Shown: positions 49,001 through 61,701, numbered from the stretch's first letter. The stretch: DNA of 64,000 bases from Paramecium octaurelia (GCA_905182995.1 CAJJDP010000023.1:285474-349473), one strand, 5' to 3'. Numbers and translations: made by a program. Notes: generated by a model from the sequence alone, not told the origin.

Positions 49001-52000
49001 TTTAGCATAGTCATCATTTAAGTGAAACAAGAATTCATAAACTTATCTAATTAATTGCTTTGATAATGCTTCCTTCGTCTAAGGACAAATTTCTATTATA
49101 GCAGTCAAAAGTATTAAATACCCTTAAACTACTTTATCCTCATTGTCTTCAAATCTCTCTTCAATTATGGGTCGATCAATAATCTTCTGAATTATTTATG
49201 ATGACAAATCTTAAAAGTCAAAACTTTAGGTCAGTACCTCATAATTAGTTCGCTTTAGTACAACTGCAGTCAATATGAATATATCTTCGAATTGGGTTTT
49301 AGGATTTACAATTTGTGGAATGAGTTCTTTTAACAAATAGAATCCAAAATCATTCTGAGCATTTTAAGAAGGTATTTTACAGATTTAAATCAATGAATAG
49401 GTTAAGATTCTTCGACATTCTTGAGACTACGATTGTGTCAAAACTTATAAGACCTAGGATGGAAAACTCTCAATTTCATAGATAGTCTATACTAGGGCTG
49501 AATTTTAATAGAGAATCAATAGGATTGCCTAAAAAATTTGTTCAAATCCTAAATCAATTTTATTTATCAAAGATCTGAGAAGATCTTCATGTGGAAAATT
49601 CAAGAATTCTTAAAACAGCTGATTCTCCTTAAATTAAAGTATTAACATCTATCTTTCATCGAAGTTATCTTAAGTCTATAGTTGTTGTTTCGATATTGGT
49701 ATTGAGTGTTCTTCAACAGGTGGAGTCAATGGAGGAGTGATGGAGGTATTATTAAATTTAGGAGTAGAAACTCCACTTGACTAAGAATTTGATGCCGTCT
49801 CAGACTTTTGCTTTGATTTATCAGAGTCATTATTTTCATTAAAAAAGAAGGTTGAAGGTAATCTGTCTTCAAATTATTTGAATTGATTTCTTACTGTTTC
49901 TTTTAGGTTTATTATTCTGCAACAAAATTCATCATTTCTCTCCGTTTTTGATAATACGTAGGCTGTAAAATAGATGAGAAATATTTCTAAAGCTAATTAA
50001 ATAGTATTTGAATCAACATTGGGCATGAAGAATAGTTATTATATTTAAATTAATCCGCCTTGCATTAAAAAGTTCTCTCTGCATTATTTACGCTTTCTCA
50101 ATTCATCTTAATCATCTATAAAATCACAATCCAATAGCTCCTTTAATATTTAGAGGTTATAATATAGCTTATATTTATTTTGTTGATCCAATAGATTTTC
50201 CCATTCTGATGTTTATTGGCATTTGTCAATCAATTCATATGTCTCTCTGTTTCTGGGAATCATAGATAAAATCTACCATACTTTTGAATTCAAAATTTCA
50301 TCATTCAAATTCAAAATGTCAAATAACTTTTAAATATAATTGTTGTTTTCTGAAATGAAGGTTGCAATACTGAATTTTTGAACCAATTAAAAATTATTTT
50401 CATTCTGAACAACCTTCTAAAATTAATATTACGGTTATTAAGGATTAGACATCTAATTGTCTATAAATTAGGTTTATTACTATTTGTTGGATTTATCCTA
50501 TAGTGGACTGACTTATCTAATTTATTTCTCCTCGAATTTTTAAAGATGGAATTCTCTATTATCTATCAAATCCATAATTGTCATTTCTAAGTTCCAATTA
50601 TTTTCATTTAGTAAATACTCTACAAGTTCCTAATTGAACTCATTAGTAATATTCATAACATTTTAAATCTTCTCCTATTAATCATTATTCAATTATTTAT
50701 AAATCGGCATTCCCAAAGGTATAGGTTCATTAATTGGCAGAGGGACAACCTTACTCATTTTCTGAGTACTGAAAGCCTCTTTCAAATCATCAATGTCGCC
50801 TTGACAGATGGCTAATGGTTTCGAATCTTCGATTTTCTAATTTTCATCTTATTGAGGTCTCATGAGAATTTGAAAAGTAGGCTTTTTATCGAACTTATAA
50901 TCCTTTAAACTCTTCTGATTATCTAGCCATGTTCCTCTATACACTACATCAATTTCATTCCTCTTTACTTATGGATTGATCTTTTGTCCTATGATCTATT
51001 TCACAAGTATTATTTTCATGTTCTCAGGCACTGATATCTCCTATCTTTTGGGATGTTAAGCATTCTTACATCTATTATCAATGATGATCAACATGTTCTA
51101 TCCACTTGATTCTCCCTTCTCAAAACTATCCTATTTTAAATACTTCATTCCTTCCACTTCTTCTAGTAATTTTATACATAGGTCTAAGCATTTTTCTGTC
51201 GTGTTCTATTAGACATTGTCGAATATGTGTTCAATGTAGTTTTATTTTAATTTATTCATTATTTATTAATTTATTGATTTGAAACCAGTTATTTAAAGCA
51301 AAAACTATTGGGCCTTCTAAATTATTTCCTTATTGTTGCATTCAAAAAACACTTTCCATAAGATCTCCAAACCTACTATGTCAGCATCTTGAATTATATA
51401 GGAATCCATAACATCTGTCTTCAATATTTTGTATTGTATATTGAAATACATGATCAAGTTTTAAAGACATGAAAAAATAGGCACAGTATAAGAATTGTAA
51501 TCTATTTTAATTAAATAGTCAAAGAATAACATTTAAAGGGCATCCAATGAGATGATATTTTTATTAGAATTAAATATCCACTTAAAAAACAAATCCTATT
51601 CCTTAACACTAAACGCATTATTAACCAAGACCTACCAAATGATTTTTAAGTGATGAGCTTCAATTTTATTATCAGTCAGCAAATACAAGAATTAGTAAAA
51701 CTTCAACAATTAATCAATCACTTCAGTATAATGATCCTTATTTTATTCATAAGCTCTCTTTTTAGCCTTTGCAATCACAGCCAATAAAGACATTTTGAAA
51801 TTATATTTCTACTCCAAATATTTAATCAATTCAGATTATGAATTATAGTTGTCTATTGGATATTACGAAACAACAATCTTAGAGATCATTTGTATATGAT
51901 TTTCAGTTTATGGGTCGTTCTCAAATAATTTTTGGAATGCTTAATTTAAATACTTCATCCTTAGAAATCTAAATTACATGCAAATCAAATCCAATGCTAT

Positions 52001-53936
52001 TTTAAATGCTTGTTATCCAATATCAACATTAGAGTTTTAGTTTGTGATACTCAAAAGATACTCCACTATTCTTCCTCTAATACCTTCTCCTTCTTCATAA
52101 TTTGTATCGATGCTATCATCATTCTAAATGTTTCTCTTCTTGATCTCCTACTATTGCTATTACTACTATAATTTCCGATCCTAATTCCTGCTTATCAAAT
52201 ACTGGTTCTCTGATTATTATTAATCTTCGTTATAGACCTTAATTGTAAGTTTCTCTGAGTTTTTAGTTGAATTCTGAATAGATTCTTATTCAATCTCTAA
52301 CTCTGTTAGAATATTGTCTTTGGTTTCTTTCTTTTGTTAAAAGTATTTCTTATCAAAATTTTGATTGCGACCTAAACACTTAATGAAATTCAAGATATTG
52401 GAATCTACCTTCTACTCTTATATCTCCTATAGAACTGCCTCCATATCTGATTCGGACATGATCTCAGCTATATCATTCAGTATTTTGAATAGAAAATTGC
52501 TCCAACTTTCATGTTTTCCCTTTCCCATCTTCAAAATTTGAATTATATCACTTGTTTAAAGTTGGTTATTTCGATACAAGAAGCGGATTATCGGATTTGA
52601 ACGTTTAATCAATTCAAAATGAGCCTTTTCTCCAAATAATTCTTAAAATATTTTATTCTTCACCAAAAAGTTTATTAAAATATCCTTCTAGATATTGTCA
52701 TCATTCATCTAACCAACTTCATAATTCACATTAAAGTCCATGAAGTTTAATGGGGTTATCTTTTCACAAATCTACTGTAATCCTATTATATACATTAACA
52801 CTTTACCAAAAATACGCTTTTCAAAGGTGTGACATCTGAAATAATGTAAGTAGATGTTCAATTCTGTTTATCCTATGATTTCCTTAGTTTCGCTACAGGT
52901 GTAAAAGGGAACCAATGCTTTTTCAAGTGTTTCATTCAATCTCTTCACTTATTCCTTGGAGGATGACTTTATATCTTCCTCATTGATTTTTTGATAAAAT
53001 AATTTCAATTAATCCTTAAGACCTGAGAAGTAATTTATGAATTTCTATTTATCCACAAAATTACTAAAATAATTGAATACATCCAGAATGTCGATAAATA
53101 CCATCTGGAAATTGTTGATCCCATCAATCAATAAGGCAAACCCTCCATTTTAATAAAAGTAATGCATTTAAATTCTCAACAAAGGCGATAAGTGGATACT
53201 AGATTTGTTTTTATGGAAGTCTTCCAAGATTTCTCCTTATAAAGGATAATAACTCTGGTAGGTGTGATCGCATTCCTTCCCTTAGACGACATTGTGTTCA
53301 CTTTACACATTTGCCATGTTACGCTCAACATAAAAACTGGATAAAGCCTATCTAAATAGGTTTTCATTAAAATGAGAATCAAAAAACCTGACTTCGGGAT
53401 AGACAAAGATTCTCTTAAATACAGCTAGACTTATTGTGGGGCATTGCTTCCAAATGTTCAATGCTAATCTTTAGATCATTAATAGAATTTCATTGAAGTA
53501 ACACTGCACTTTTAATTGTCTTTGATCTGTAAATAATTTATTTAAAAAACAATCCATAATTGGAAATACTCTTTTGTTGAAATATGTATTGAAATCAGGA
53601 TGGATATTAGCTTTGTTGAGAAGTATTGCTTTTATTTCTATTTCTAATTCTAGGAGAATAGGCATCCATCTCGGCATTATACCTATTCATATTTTGTATA
53701 ATACTGCTTTGTAATTCATTGATGTCTGATTGGTGATCCCTATCATTAACGTTGAGTATGACACCAGTCTGTTCTATTTCTAGAACCCTATTCAAATCAT
53801 AAATAATTTCATGAGCATTCATAAAATGTATGGAATGCGGATTAGGATCAAATTGTTCATGCGTCGAATGAGTAATGATTTACATTTCGCGAGACTTCAT
53901 CTTATTGTCATCATCGCTTTAATTTATTTAAACCAT
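46067..53936 (-). CDS. Large USP9X/USP24-like ubiquitin-specific protease
   Basis: A 7.9-kb minus-strand gene encoding about 2,550 residues, the size of animal USP9X and USP24. A long alpha-helical N-terminal two-thirds precedes the catalytic USP domain starting near residue 1,700. Cys box: GFVGLKNLGATCYINSLLQQ (catalytic Cys in ATCY). His box: LIHTGSADSGHYYSF (catalytic His before YY). Between them are QQDVNEFFNLLTDKLE and TFIFTLKRFEFDY, all classic USP features. A further helical region and an acidic C-terminus follow. The 5' exon ends in a 22-nt intron. The catalytic residues appear intact, so it should cleave ubiquitin from substrates. Internal introns are only partly mapped. Confidence 0.88.
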
Positions 53937-54116
53937 CGGGAAATATTTATAATAAAAATAATATAAGTATAGCAAACCTAATTAACATAAAAAAACTATT
54001 TATATAATTAAATATGATAAACCAGATGTAAATACCAGAATCTTGTTGAGTAGAAGACAACCACTAATCAAAACTAAATACATTGATTTTAGAGAAACAC
54101 AAATAACTAAGTAACA

Positions 54117-54899
54117 TCAAGATTAAAACCAGGGATGAGCAATGACATCCTCCAAATTCGGTCTTTTATATGGGTTTTATTGCATCATTTAGGCTGCAAT
54201 TTCTTTGGAGTCCTCGTTGTTTATCAATTCCAATAAAATAACACCTAAACTGTAAACTTCAGTAGGGTATGGGAGATATGACTAACCATCAACAATCTCT
54301 GGTGCCACATATGGTTTAGTTCCATAAAACTCAGTGAATTTCTATTTGCCATTCGTCACTGCTCCAAAGGCAAAGTCGATGAGTATAGGTTCGTTGTTTT
54401 AAACTAGAACATTATTTAGATTTAAATCTCTGTGAACTACTCCCAATTCATGAATTCTTTACAGAGCTACATATAAATTCAACAATATACTTAATAAAAG
54501 TTTGTAGTAGAATTATTTAGTAATTCTTTCACTACTTTTGTCCAATGGCTAAGCGTCAATGTATTCTAAAATTAGGAAATAATTGTTCAAAGTTCTAGTT
54601 CTTCTGGTACTGATTTCGGTAGTGGTGTAGAATCCAAAGCCGATTAATTGGACTACATTGGAACAACCTCTCAGTTTAGTTAGGATGGTTATTTCAGTAT
54701 CGTAGGTTTTCCTGCATTCAGATTATGTTAAGTTCTTGGTTGATAACTTCTTCATTGCTACTATTCTATCGCTTTAAATGTGTCTGTAGAGATCAACACT
54801 AAGATAATAGAATACAGAAATTTACGTTGATGAGTATCCTGATCCAAGATTTTTGATAAATTCGAAGTCGTCTAAGGATGAGAGTTCTGGATAAAGCAT
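54117..54899 (-). CDS. Small protein kinase with DFA instead of DFG
   Basis: 251 residues after one 27-nt intron, exact frame: essentially only a kinase domain. Gly-rich loop NLGSGYSSTVDLY, ATP lysine RIVAMKKL, alpha-C Glu in YDTEITIL, catalytic loop VVHRDLNLNNVLV, then PILIDFAFGAV where DFG is expected, FYGTKPYVAPEIV and LGVILLELI. The catalytic Asp and metal-binding Asn and Asp are present, but the glycine of DFG is Ala and the usual Lys after HRDL is Asn. It ends HPWFQS. A Ser/Thr kinase is likely; whether it is fully active is uncertain. Confidence 0.85.
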
Positions 54900-55264
54900 T
54901 GTGTAGGTTATTTAAGTAAGTTTTGTTATAATTATTTAAATGTTTAACATAAATTTCTATTTTTACTCTAATTTAGTGCGTACTATCACAAAATATCAGG
55001 CATAATTCGTAATTAATAAAGTGATCATTTTAATTCTGATTAAATCACCTGCAAAACTAATATTGAATATTAAACTATTTAAACAGTTGATGCACAAGAG
55101 TTTTAGATCAAAAATAGTTCTTTTTAGATTATAAAATATTGATTGTAAATTAATGTTTATATAAACGGATGTTAATCAACATGAAATGATTTAAAATACA
55201 ATAGGTTTCTATAATCTAACGATATAAAATTTATATAATAATTAAATTAGCATAGAATATTGAT
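54900..55264. other. Intergenic (divergent promoter region)
   Basis: AT-rich spacer between the kinase and RING-protein starts. Confidence 0.5.
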
Positions 55265-56863
55265 ATGGATTCGTAATAAGATGTTGAATGCGATCAATGC
55301 CAGACAGTTCCGGAGACGTATGTAAAATTGGAATGCGAACATAAATTTTGTTTAATCTGTTTGGCCTACAATTACTTATAAATTTAACAGGAGAAGCAAA
55401 ATCTAGAAGACTACGAAAGAGTGGCAGTATGTTTTAAATGCAATCATCTTACCAAACTTGATTAAGATACAGTTGAAGCCCTTCATATGGTCATCAAGGA
55501 AATCATAGTTCCGTTAATTGAATAAAATTAAATTAACCCCAAATCCAACAACGATAGCGAGGTGGTTGAAGTAATTGATGATTTACGTGATTTGGGACTA
55601 TAAAATGTTGGATCTCAACATTAATCCAATCAAAAGAATGCCATGGCCAACGAAAGACTATAGTTGTATTTGGAGAGATTGGAAAAGAGTTTCAAATCCA
55701 AATTCGAGGCCATCAAGGACATTCAGGATCAGAAATATTAATTTCAATCAAAATGCAAATAAACGAAAGATGAAATCAATAGTCAATATTAACAAGTAAA
55801 TATTTCATAAAGTCATCATTAGTTTATTTTGGGTTTGGAACAAAAGAAAAACTAAACGTTTAATGATATAAACAGTTTAGAGATGATTCAATTACTGGAA
55901 ATTTAAAAGTAAGAAAAAGATCTCGAATAACAAATACAACAAATGGCATAGTTCCAAGAAGAAATCAATTCCCTCATCTATTAAAATTTAAATAAGTCCC
56001 AAGAAGATATAAGCAAATTGTTAATTGACATAGAAAAGAGTTTAAATGTTCCATCGTCATCCCTCCAAATTGTAATCCCTTTCATTATGAGATTATAGAA
56101 ATCTTCCATATTGGCCACACAAAGATAATTGCTTAAATTGTCAACCAATGCCTAGTCCTAGTTGTGTGCAACTGTACCTAATTTATTATAAGACTTTCCA
56201 CAATCCATAAGATAAAAAGAATTATTCAGCAAAAACACTAATTCAGATGAAAAACCTTTGGATTCTAAACTCAATGTCCACTTTGAAAGACAAGACAGAC
56301 TCAGCAAGTTTAGTCCAATAAAATCAGAGAAACTCAATGACTTATGGCCTAAAAACGATAAACCTCATCATTCCTTAGAGAAAAACACTATCAGAGAGAG
56401 CAAGGATCTGCATGAGTTTAAGGATTATCGAGAGAAGGAGAAGGACAAGAAAAGTTAAAAGATATTGACTCAAGAGAGCGTTAATGCAAATCCAAAATCA
56501 AAATTTAGATATGAAGATAGTGATGATAAGAATAAGAATAATTCAAAAAAAATGATCGATAGTCAGATATCATAGAAGAATAATTTAGTAAGTAAATGGA
56601 AGGATTAATTGTTCGATGTTTTTGATAAAAAAACCATTAAGTAATCTGAATCTCCTAAAGCACCTGAAAAACTCAATTATGCTACTCGTGATGTACCTTA
56701 TCACAGAGAATCCTCAACTCATTATCCTAGAGAAAACAAAAACTCATAAGAAAAATTGACATCAAAATAACAATTGATTAATCGTGCCTGTACAATCCAT
56801 GATGTATTGAATATGCAATATCAAAATTTCATGACCCAAAAAGAAAACCTCATAAGAAGATGA
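55265..56863 (+). CDS. RING-finger coiled-coil protein (TRIM-like)
   Basis: 523 residues after one 27-nt intron, exact frame. An N-terminal zinc-binding region (residues 8-75) reads CDQCQTVPETYVKLECEHKF, CLICLAYNYL, and then CFKCNH, a RING-like Cys/His pattern with the CEHKFCLIC core. Residues 120-260 form coiled coils (LQLYLERLEKSFKSKFEAIK). The C-terminal half is charged and probably disordered (YREKEKDKKSQK...). It may be an E3 ubiquitin ligase; the RING lacks a clear second CxxC pair in the usual place, so the fold is not certain. Its TGA directly abuts the stop codon of the convergent gene. Confidence 0.72.
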
Positions 56864-58150
56864 TCAATCAAATTATTCAATATAACTTTATATAGAATCA
56901 AATATATCTACTTCCAAATCTAATGTCTTGAGTCTCTCTTTAAATTGTTGATTTCCGTTAAATTTAAATTCAGTGTAATAGATGAACAATATTTCACCTG
57001 TCAATTTGAAAATATCTATTTAGTTCTCCAAAGATAAGAAGATGCTTTACAACATTAGTTCAATTTCAGAAGACACTACCTATTATTTAGTATTAGCATA
57101 AGAGACCTCGTCCTACTAAAGTAGTGATTTTATGCACATCAAAATCTAAGATAAATCAGAATCTTACTTCTTCCAAATTGGCGATATCCAACCTATTTAA
57201 ACAATATTATATGCCATAGGAGAGGTGTTAATAAATCTTAAAATCATAGAAATACAATCGAATTTAATAATTAGATAAGAGCAGATTTCTAATAAGGATG
57301 TATAAGCCTCCTTGAATTTTGTTGTCCTTATTTAATTCAAAAATAAGTGGAGATAGGAATTGATATGAAATTATCTGCAATAATTATTCGGCCTCTAAAA
57401 ATGATAGATTAATAAAAAAGTCCAGAACATAGACTCTGTCGTCTTTAAAATCCTCTATGGCTTCCTGAATATATTTATTCTTAATAAGGTAGGTGAATAG
57501 GTATTCCTCGTTTTAGATTTCCTCTGTAATTTTAATGAGGAACTTATAAAAGTTGAGTTAATCGTATTTTTTAACTCCTTTGATGGATTATAACAATTAG
57601 AGTTATTGTTAGTCAGAGTTCATTTTAATAAATTGATAAGGCCAACACGAAATACACTCTAATAAATTGGGTATAATGTCTAGTTCTGTATAGTTATCAA
57701 GAATCTCTGAGACAGTTGTCAACAATTTAAATTAAACATATTATGTGAATGTTTCTGGATCTTGGATTGATAAAATGTTGGTTATCGATACAATTAGCTA
57801 ATTATTCATGAATAGTTTACATAAAATTATAAACTATTAATTTTAGTGTTATTTAACTATTTAATGAGTGCATCAGACAATTGTTATGACCGATTTGAGA
57901 GGTCGAATTTCTCGATGTACCTTAGAATGATGACGATAAGATCTTCGTCATTTGTACTTTCTAGGAGAAGGATAGATTCTTCAAAGAAATCGGTATCAAT
58001 TACATTAGCTTGTATTAATTATTCATACTTTTGAATTAGTTGTAAATTAGAGTTGCTCTGATGGGCTTTTTCTCTTGCCAATTTGAAATGATTTTCTAAG
58101 GCTTCTCTTCTAATACTACATCTAAATTTTTCTCTTTTTTATAAAATCAT
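56864..58150 (-). CDS. Importin-alpha-like ARM-repeat protein
   Basis: Minus-strand gene of about 410 residues starting MILQKREKFRCSIRREALEN, a basic segment like the importin-beta-binding (IBB) region. The rest is alpha-helical repeats, for example LLTTVSEILDNYTELDIIPN then LLECISCWPYQFIK, which resemble armadillo repeats; it ends in IFDSIQSYIEQFD. A 23-nt intron near 57800 is needed, and others are not resolved. Importin-alpha would carry NLS cargo into the nuclei. The typical Trp/Asn array is weak, so this may be a divergent paralogue. An upstream in-frame ATG at 58306 is possible. Confidence 0.48.
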
Positions 58151-58400
58151 TTTGAAGAAATTAAAATAAACTATTTATGTTTGCAATAATACAAGTTCAA
58201 TGAATATTTTCATCAAATTCTTCATTCCCTACGACTCAAAAATAGGAATATTATTCAGATGGTTAATTAATTAATATAACTGATGGTATTTCTTCATTGG
58301 TATCATTTTTGATTTAAAATATGAGGATGAGATTGAATTAGAATACTTATTTCTGATTAAGTAACAAAATACAATAAAATATATATAAATATTAATTAAT

Positions 58401-58826
58401 ATGAGATTGTTGGTTCATAATTTACTGATGTGTAATAAGTGCGATAAGAACAATTATCCACTTAAGATAGAAGTCAATAAGAGTGTTATTATGGAATTAG
58501 AGTTCAAAAAAGATGCAATTTTAAAGTTAATTCCAAAGCTTGATTTTGAGGTATTATCCAATACAGTCAGAGAAGTAAGACAGTGAATTATGAGATAGCT
58601 TGGATTCAAGCAATTCCCCAAATAGATTCCTGCAAATGTGGAATAAGACTTAGGCTTCTTGAAAGACTTGCATAGAGTTTTATTTGAGGTAATAATTTAA
58701 AGAAAGAATTTAATGTAGACTCATATAATGGATGGCCAATTGACTTGTCCCAATCCATCCTGCAAAAGAAATTATCCCATCACAAATGGAATTCCTAATA
58801 TGATTCTTACAGAAGATGAACAATGA
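58401..58826 (+). CDS. TRM112: TRM112-like methyltransferase activator
   Basis: 123 residues after introns of 24 and 30 nt, exact frame; the family is about 125. It starts [20 protein letters not shown], with central [16 protein letters not shown], then [18 protein letters not shown] and the conserved end [20 protein letters not shown] followed by [14 protein letters not shown]112 is the zinc-binding partner that stabilises several methyltransferases acting on tRNA, rRNA and eRF1. The four Cys ligands (CNKC near the start, CPNPSC near the end) are present. Confidence 0.92.
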
Positions 58827-58952
58827 TATAAATTGGTAATTTGTCAATATTAATAATTCTCACTTTAAGAATGCGCATGAATTTCTGTTCAATTGGGTTC
58901 TTAATTTATTGATATCCTAAATTTTAGCTTTTCTTGTCATTAATTAATATTA

Positions 58953-59602
58953 ATGAGCAGCAAGCTAAGTTAATAATAAACATCTCAAAAACCTATTAGA
59001 CATCCTCCTCTACCAAGAGTAAAACCAACAGAACAATAAGATGAACAACCACAACAAGTCAATGTCTTTGACCCATAAAAATATGTTAAGCCTGGACTCA
59101 GTAAGGAGGATGTCATCAAAATAAAAGAGTGTTTTGATATTTTTGATGATGATAAGAGTGGTGCTATCTCGTAACAATTTTGACATATTATCTCTCTATA
59201 GACCGAATGAATTGAAAAATGCCATTGTGGCTTTAGGTATGGAACAGAGCATTGAGGATATCGTCAATATGATTCAAGATCTCGATCAGGATGGATCAAG
59301 ACAAGTTGATTTTGAAGAGTTTTTGTAGATATTCGGATTTTAAGGGTATTTGTGATTTAATCTGAAGTTCGATTGAGGATGAAGAAGTATTGACAGATTT
59401 GTACAAATAATTTGATTCATCAAAAGAAGGGAAAATTACTTATGAAGATTTCAAAAGAATAAATGAATTGGTTTCTGAAAGGTACACTGATTAGGAATTA
59501 AGAGAAATGGTTTAGTTTGCAGATTTAAACAACGATGGTGCATTGAGTTGGGATGAATTCAAAATTGTTATTCAGAAAGAGAATTCGAATAATAAAAAAT
59601 GA
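58953..59602 (+). CDS. Centrin-like EF-hand calcium-binding protein
   Basis: 198 residues after two introns (59171-59201, 31 nt; 59346-59367, 22 nt), exact frame. A Gln/Pro-rich N-terminal tail (about 45 residues) precedes four EF hands: FDIFDDDKSGAISPNEL (intact loop), IQDLDQDGSRQVDFEEF (intact), KQFDSSKEGKITYEDF (degenerate, lacking key acids) and FADLNNDGALSWDEF (intact). The spacing and NAIVALGMEQSIEDI helix are centrin-like. Centrins act in basal bodies and in the Paramecium infraciliary lattice. The long N-terminal tail and the altered third loop separate it from canonical centrin. Confidence 0.87.
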
Positions 59603-59638
59603 AAACATAAATAAAATAGTCAAATTTTATATGTCATT

Positions 59639-60479
59639 TCATTTTCTCTTACTGGAATACATTCCTCCTATCTTGTTAGATTTTATTTGCTTTTCTTTGG
59701 CTTTTTCGTCAATCCGCAATATCCACACAAGGCATCTTTTGTTTCAATCTAAAACAACAGCATGAATAAGAAGTTTCGTATCTGAATAAAAAACAACCCA
59801 GCCACTTTATATACCAATATAATATATACATTCCAACTCGCTGATGTCAACTGTATTCTTAACTACTTCAACTATTTAGGTAATAGTGAAAATGATAATG
59901 AACTTATTCAACTAAGAGTCGATTTTATTAATTGTAAGTAGTGGACTAACAAGTAAAACCACCAGTATTATATAGCTACAGATGGTACTTAGTATAACTT
60001 TGGTTGGTTAATCAAATTCACATAAAAGTTCACCTGGTCGCGTTTAATGCATTATAAGGGGACTTGCTTAAATGAATTCTTTTTATTTACATTATCATAA
60101 ACGACAGAGTTACCAGTGTCATGCTAATTATTGAGTTTTCATTCAATTCTTTTCTACACTTAGAATATGTTATGCACAAAAAGAGAGTATAAATTGATAA
60201 TTGAGTACCATGAATGATGAGTGCCTAGGATTAATGCATCAAATTTACTTATATGGTGCAAGTTGTATTATTAACAATTTTAGAATTCTAATGGTCATTT
60301 ACTAACATCATTCCTATGTTTTGCAATGCCACTAATGTTACTAATAAGAATTTAGTTCTCAAGTACGGGATTTAATTCTGAATAAGTAGCAAATATGCAG
60401 TGATTACAAGGACATATTAGACAAATTGAATGGAACTAAAGACTATGATTGAAATGAGTGCAATTTAAAAAGCTCCCAT
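59639..60479 (-). CDS. Multi-pass membrane protein, unknown
   Basis: Minus-strand gene starting MGAFQIALISIIVFSSIQFV, with further hydrophobic stretches (YVLVITAYLLLI, FLLVTLVALQNIGMMLV, LIIHGTQLSIYTLFLCITY, IISMTLVTLSFMIM). It ends in a lysine-rich tail ...IKSNKIGGMYSSKRK. At least one intron is needed near 60045; the 3' splicing is not resolved. About five membrane helices suggest a transporter or channel-like protein, but no family signature is visible. Its start lies only 17 bp from the SEC14 gene start on the opposite strand. Confidence 0.55.
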
Positions 60480-60496
60480 TTTTAAATAAAATTAAT

Positions 60497-61664
60497 ATGC
60501 TATAACAATAGGTGGCCCTGAATTTTGAATATCTAAAACCGGCTTAATATTTGATCGATGCAATAGTGCATGATCGTATAAATACTGTTGATTACTCTAG
60601 CATAATATATAAAGAGGAGAGAGAGATCTAAGAGTTAGAGAAGAATTTGGGAGAATGTGCCATATGATGCTTATGAAAAAGAGAAGATGGCTGATTTTAT
60701 GAAGATAGTAGCAAAGAATAAAATACAATTGCCAGCAGAGTAAATCTAATTGATATCCCCATTATAGTTGGCAAGACAGTGATACTCTGAAAATGGTTTA
60801 TTGTGGCAAATTTAAAGATAAGAATTACTTAAAAGTCTTACAATCTCATTTAGTCTGGAGAGCAGTGCCAAACAATTTCTAACCCACTGATATCAATATT
60901 GCATTTTTACAAAAAGGCATTGTATACACCTTTGGAAGAGACAAATAGCAACGACCCATCATAATTATGAATCTTGAATTGGTCAATTTGAAATAGGTGA
61001 ATAATTTAGTTAACTTTTAGTTTAATGAAGAGGTCTACATCAATGCATTAAGCTACTATTTCGGTATAATCAAGAAAAACTGCTTTGTTCCTGGAAAAAT
61101 TGAAAATTGGGTATTCATAATGGATACTAAAAAATTAGGACTTTCCAAATTTCCATTTAAAGTAATAATATCTATATGATAGGCTATTCAAATTGCAACA
61201 AAAACTATGCAAGTCAATTTTTGTGGTTGTTTGGACAAATTATATTTATTAAATCCTTCAAGTTCATTGAGTTTTTCATGGAAGATGGTATCTGGTATTG
61301 AAATTATATTGATATCAAGCTGTTGCTGATGCTGATACAATGGAAAAAGTATAAATGTTGAAGCCTAATGAATATACCAAAATTTAAGAGAGAATCCCTG
61401 CAAATCAATTAGAAGAGTAATATGGAGGAAAAGTCGCTAATTTGACAAAATTCTGGTAATCATTACAATAGTGAGATTAGGCCACCTATTAATATAGAGA
61501 TTCCAGGGGGATATACTGAGGAAATCTTGAAAGCGGTAGAATCTATGAAAACAGCTGAAATAGTAATTCAAAAGGAAGTGCCTGCTTCAGAAGAGGATGA
61601 ATTGAAATTATAGGAATAGATGGCGAAAATTCAAATTAAGAAAGAAGACGATGATGATGATTGA
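60497..61664 (+). CDS. SEC14-like CRAL-TRIO lipid-transfer protein
   Basis: 347 residues after five introns of 21-28 nt; the spliced frame is exact. The N-terminal CRAL-TRIO-N part includes YLKVLQSHLVWRAVPNNFQP. The lipid-binding lobe has GIVYTFGRDKQQRPIIIMNL, WVFIMDTKKLGLSKFPF, and after a splice LDKLYLLNPSSSLSFSWKMV, MEKVQMLKPNEY and ERIPANQLEEQYGGKVANL. The last motif is the family's 'LP.EYGG' end. Such proteins carry phosphatidylinositol or related lipids between membranes. A charged C-terminal tail ending in five Asp residues follows. The exact start is a little uncertain. Confidence 0.87.
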
Positions 61665-61701
61665 TAAAATGTTTAATACATTCAATAAATATAATATTAA
61701 A

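Noticed and set aside
59639-59765. CGYCGL motif suggesting a NDUFS6-type zinc protein
   Set aside because: The motif is in a frame lacking the upstream Cys/His ligands; a different frame gives a better Lys-rich C-terminus for the membrane protein.
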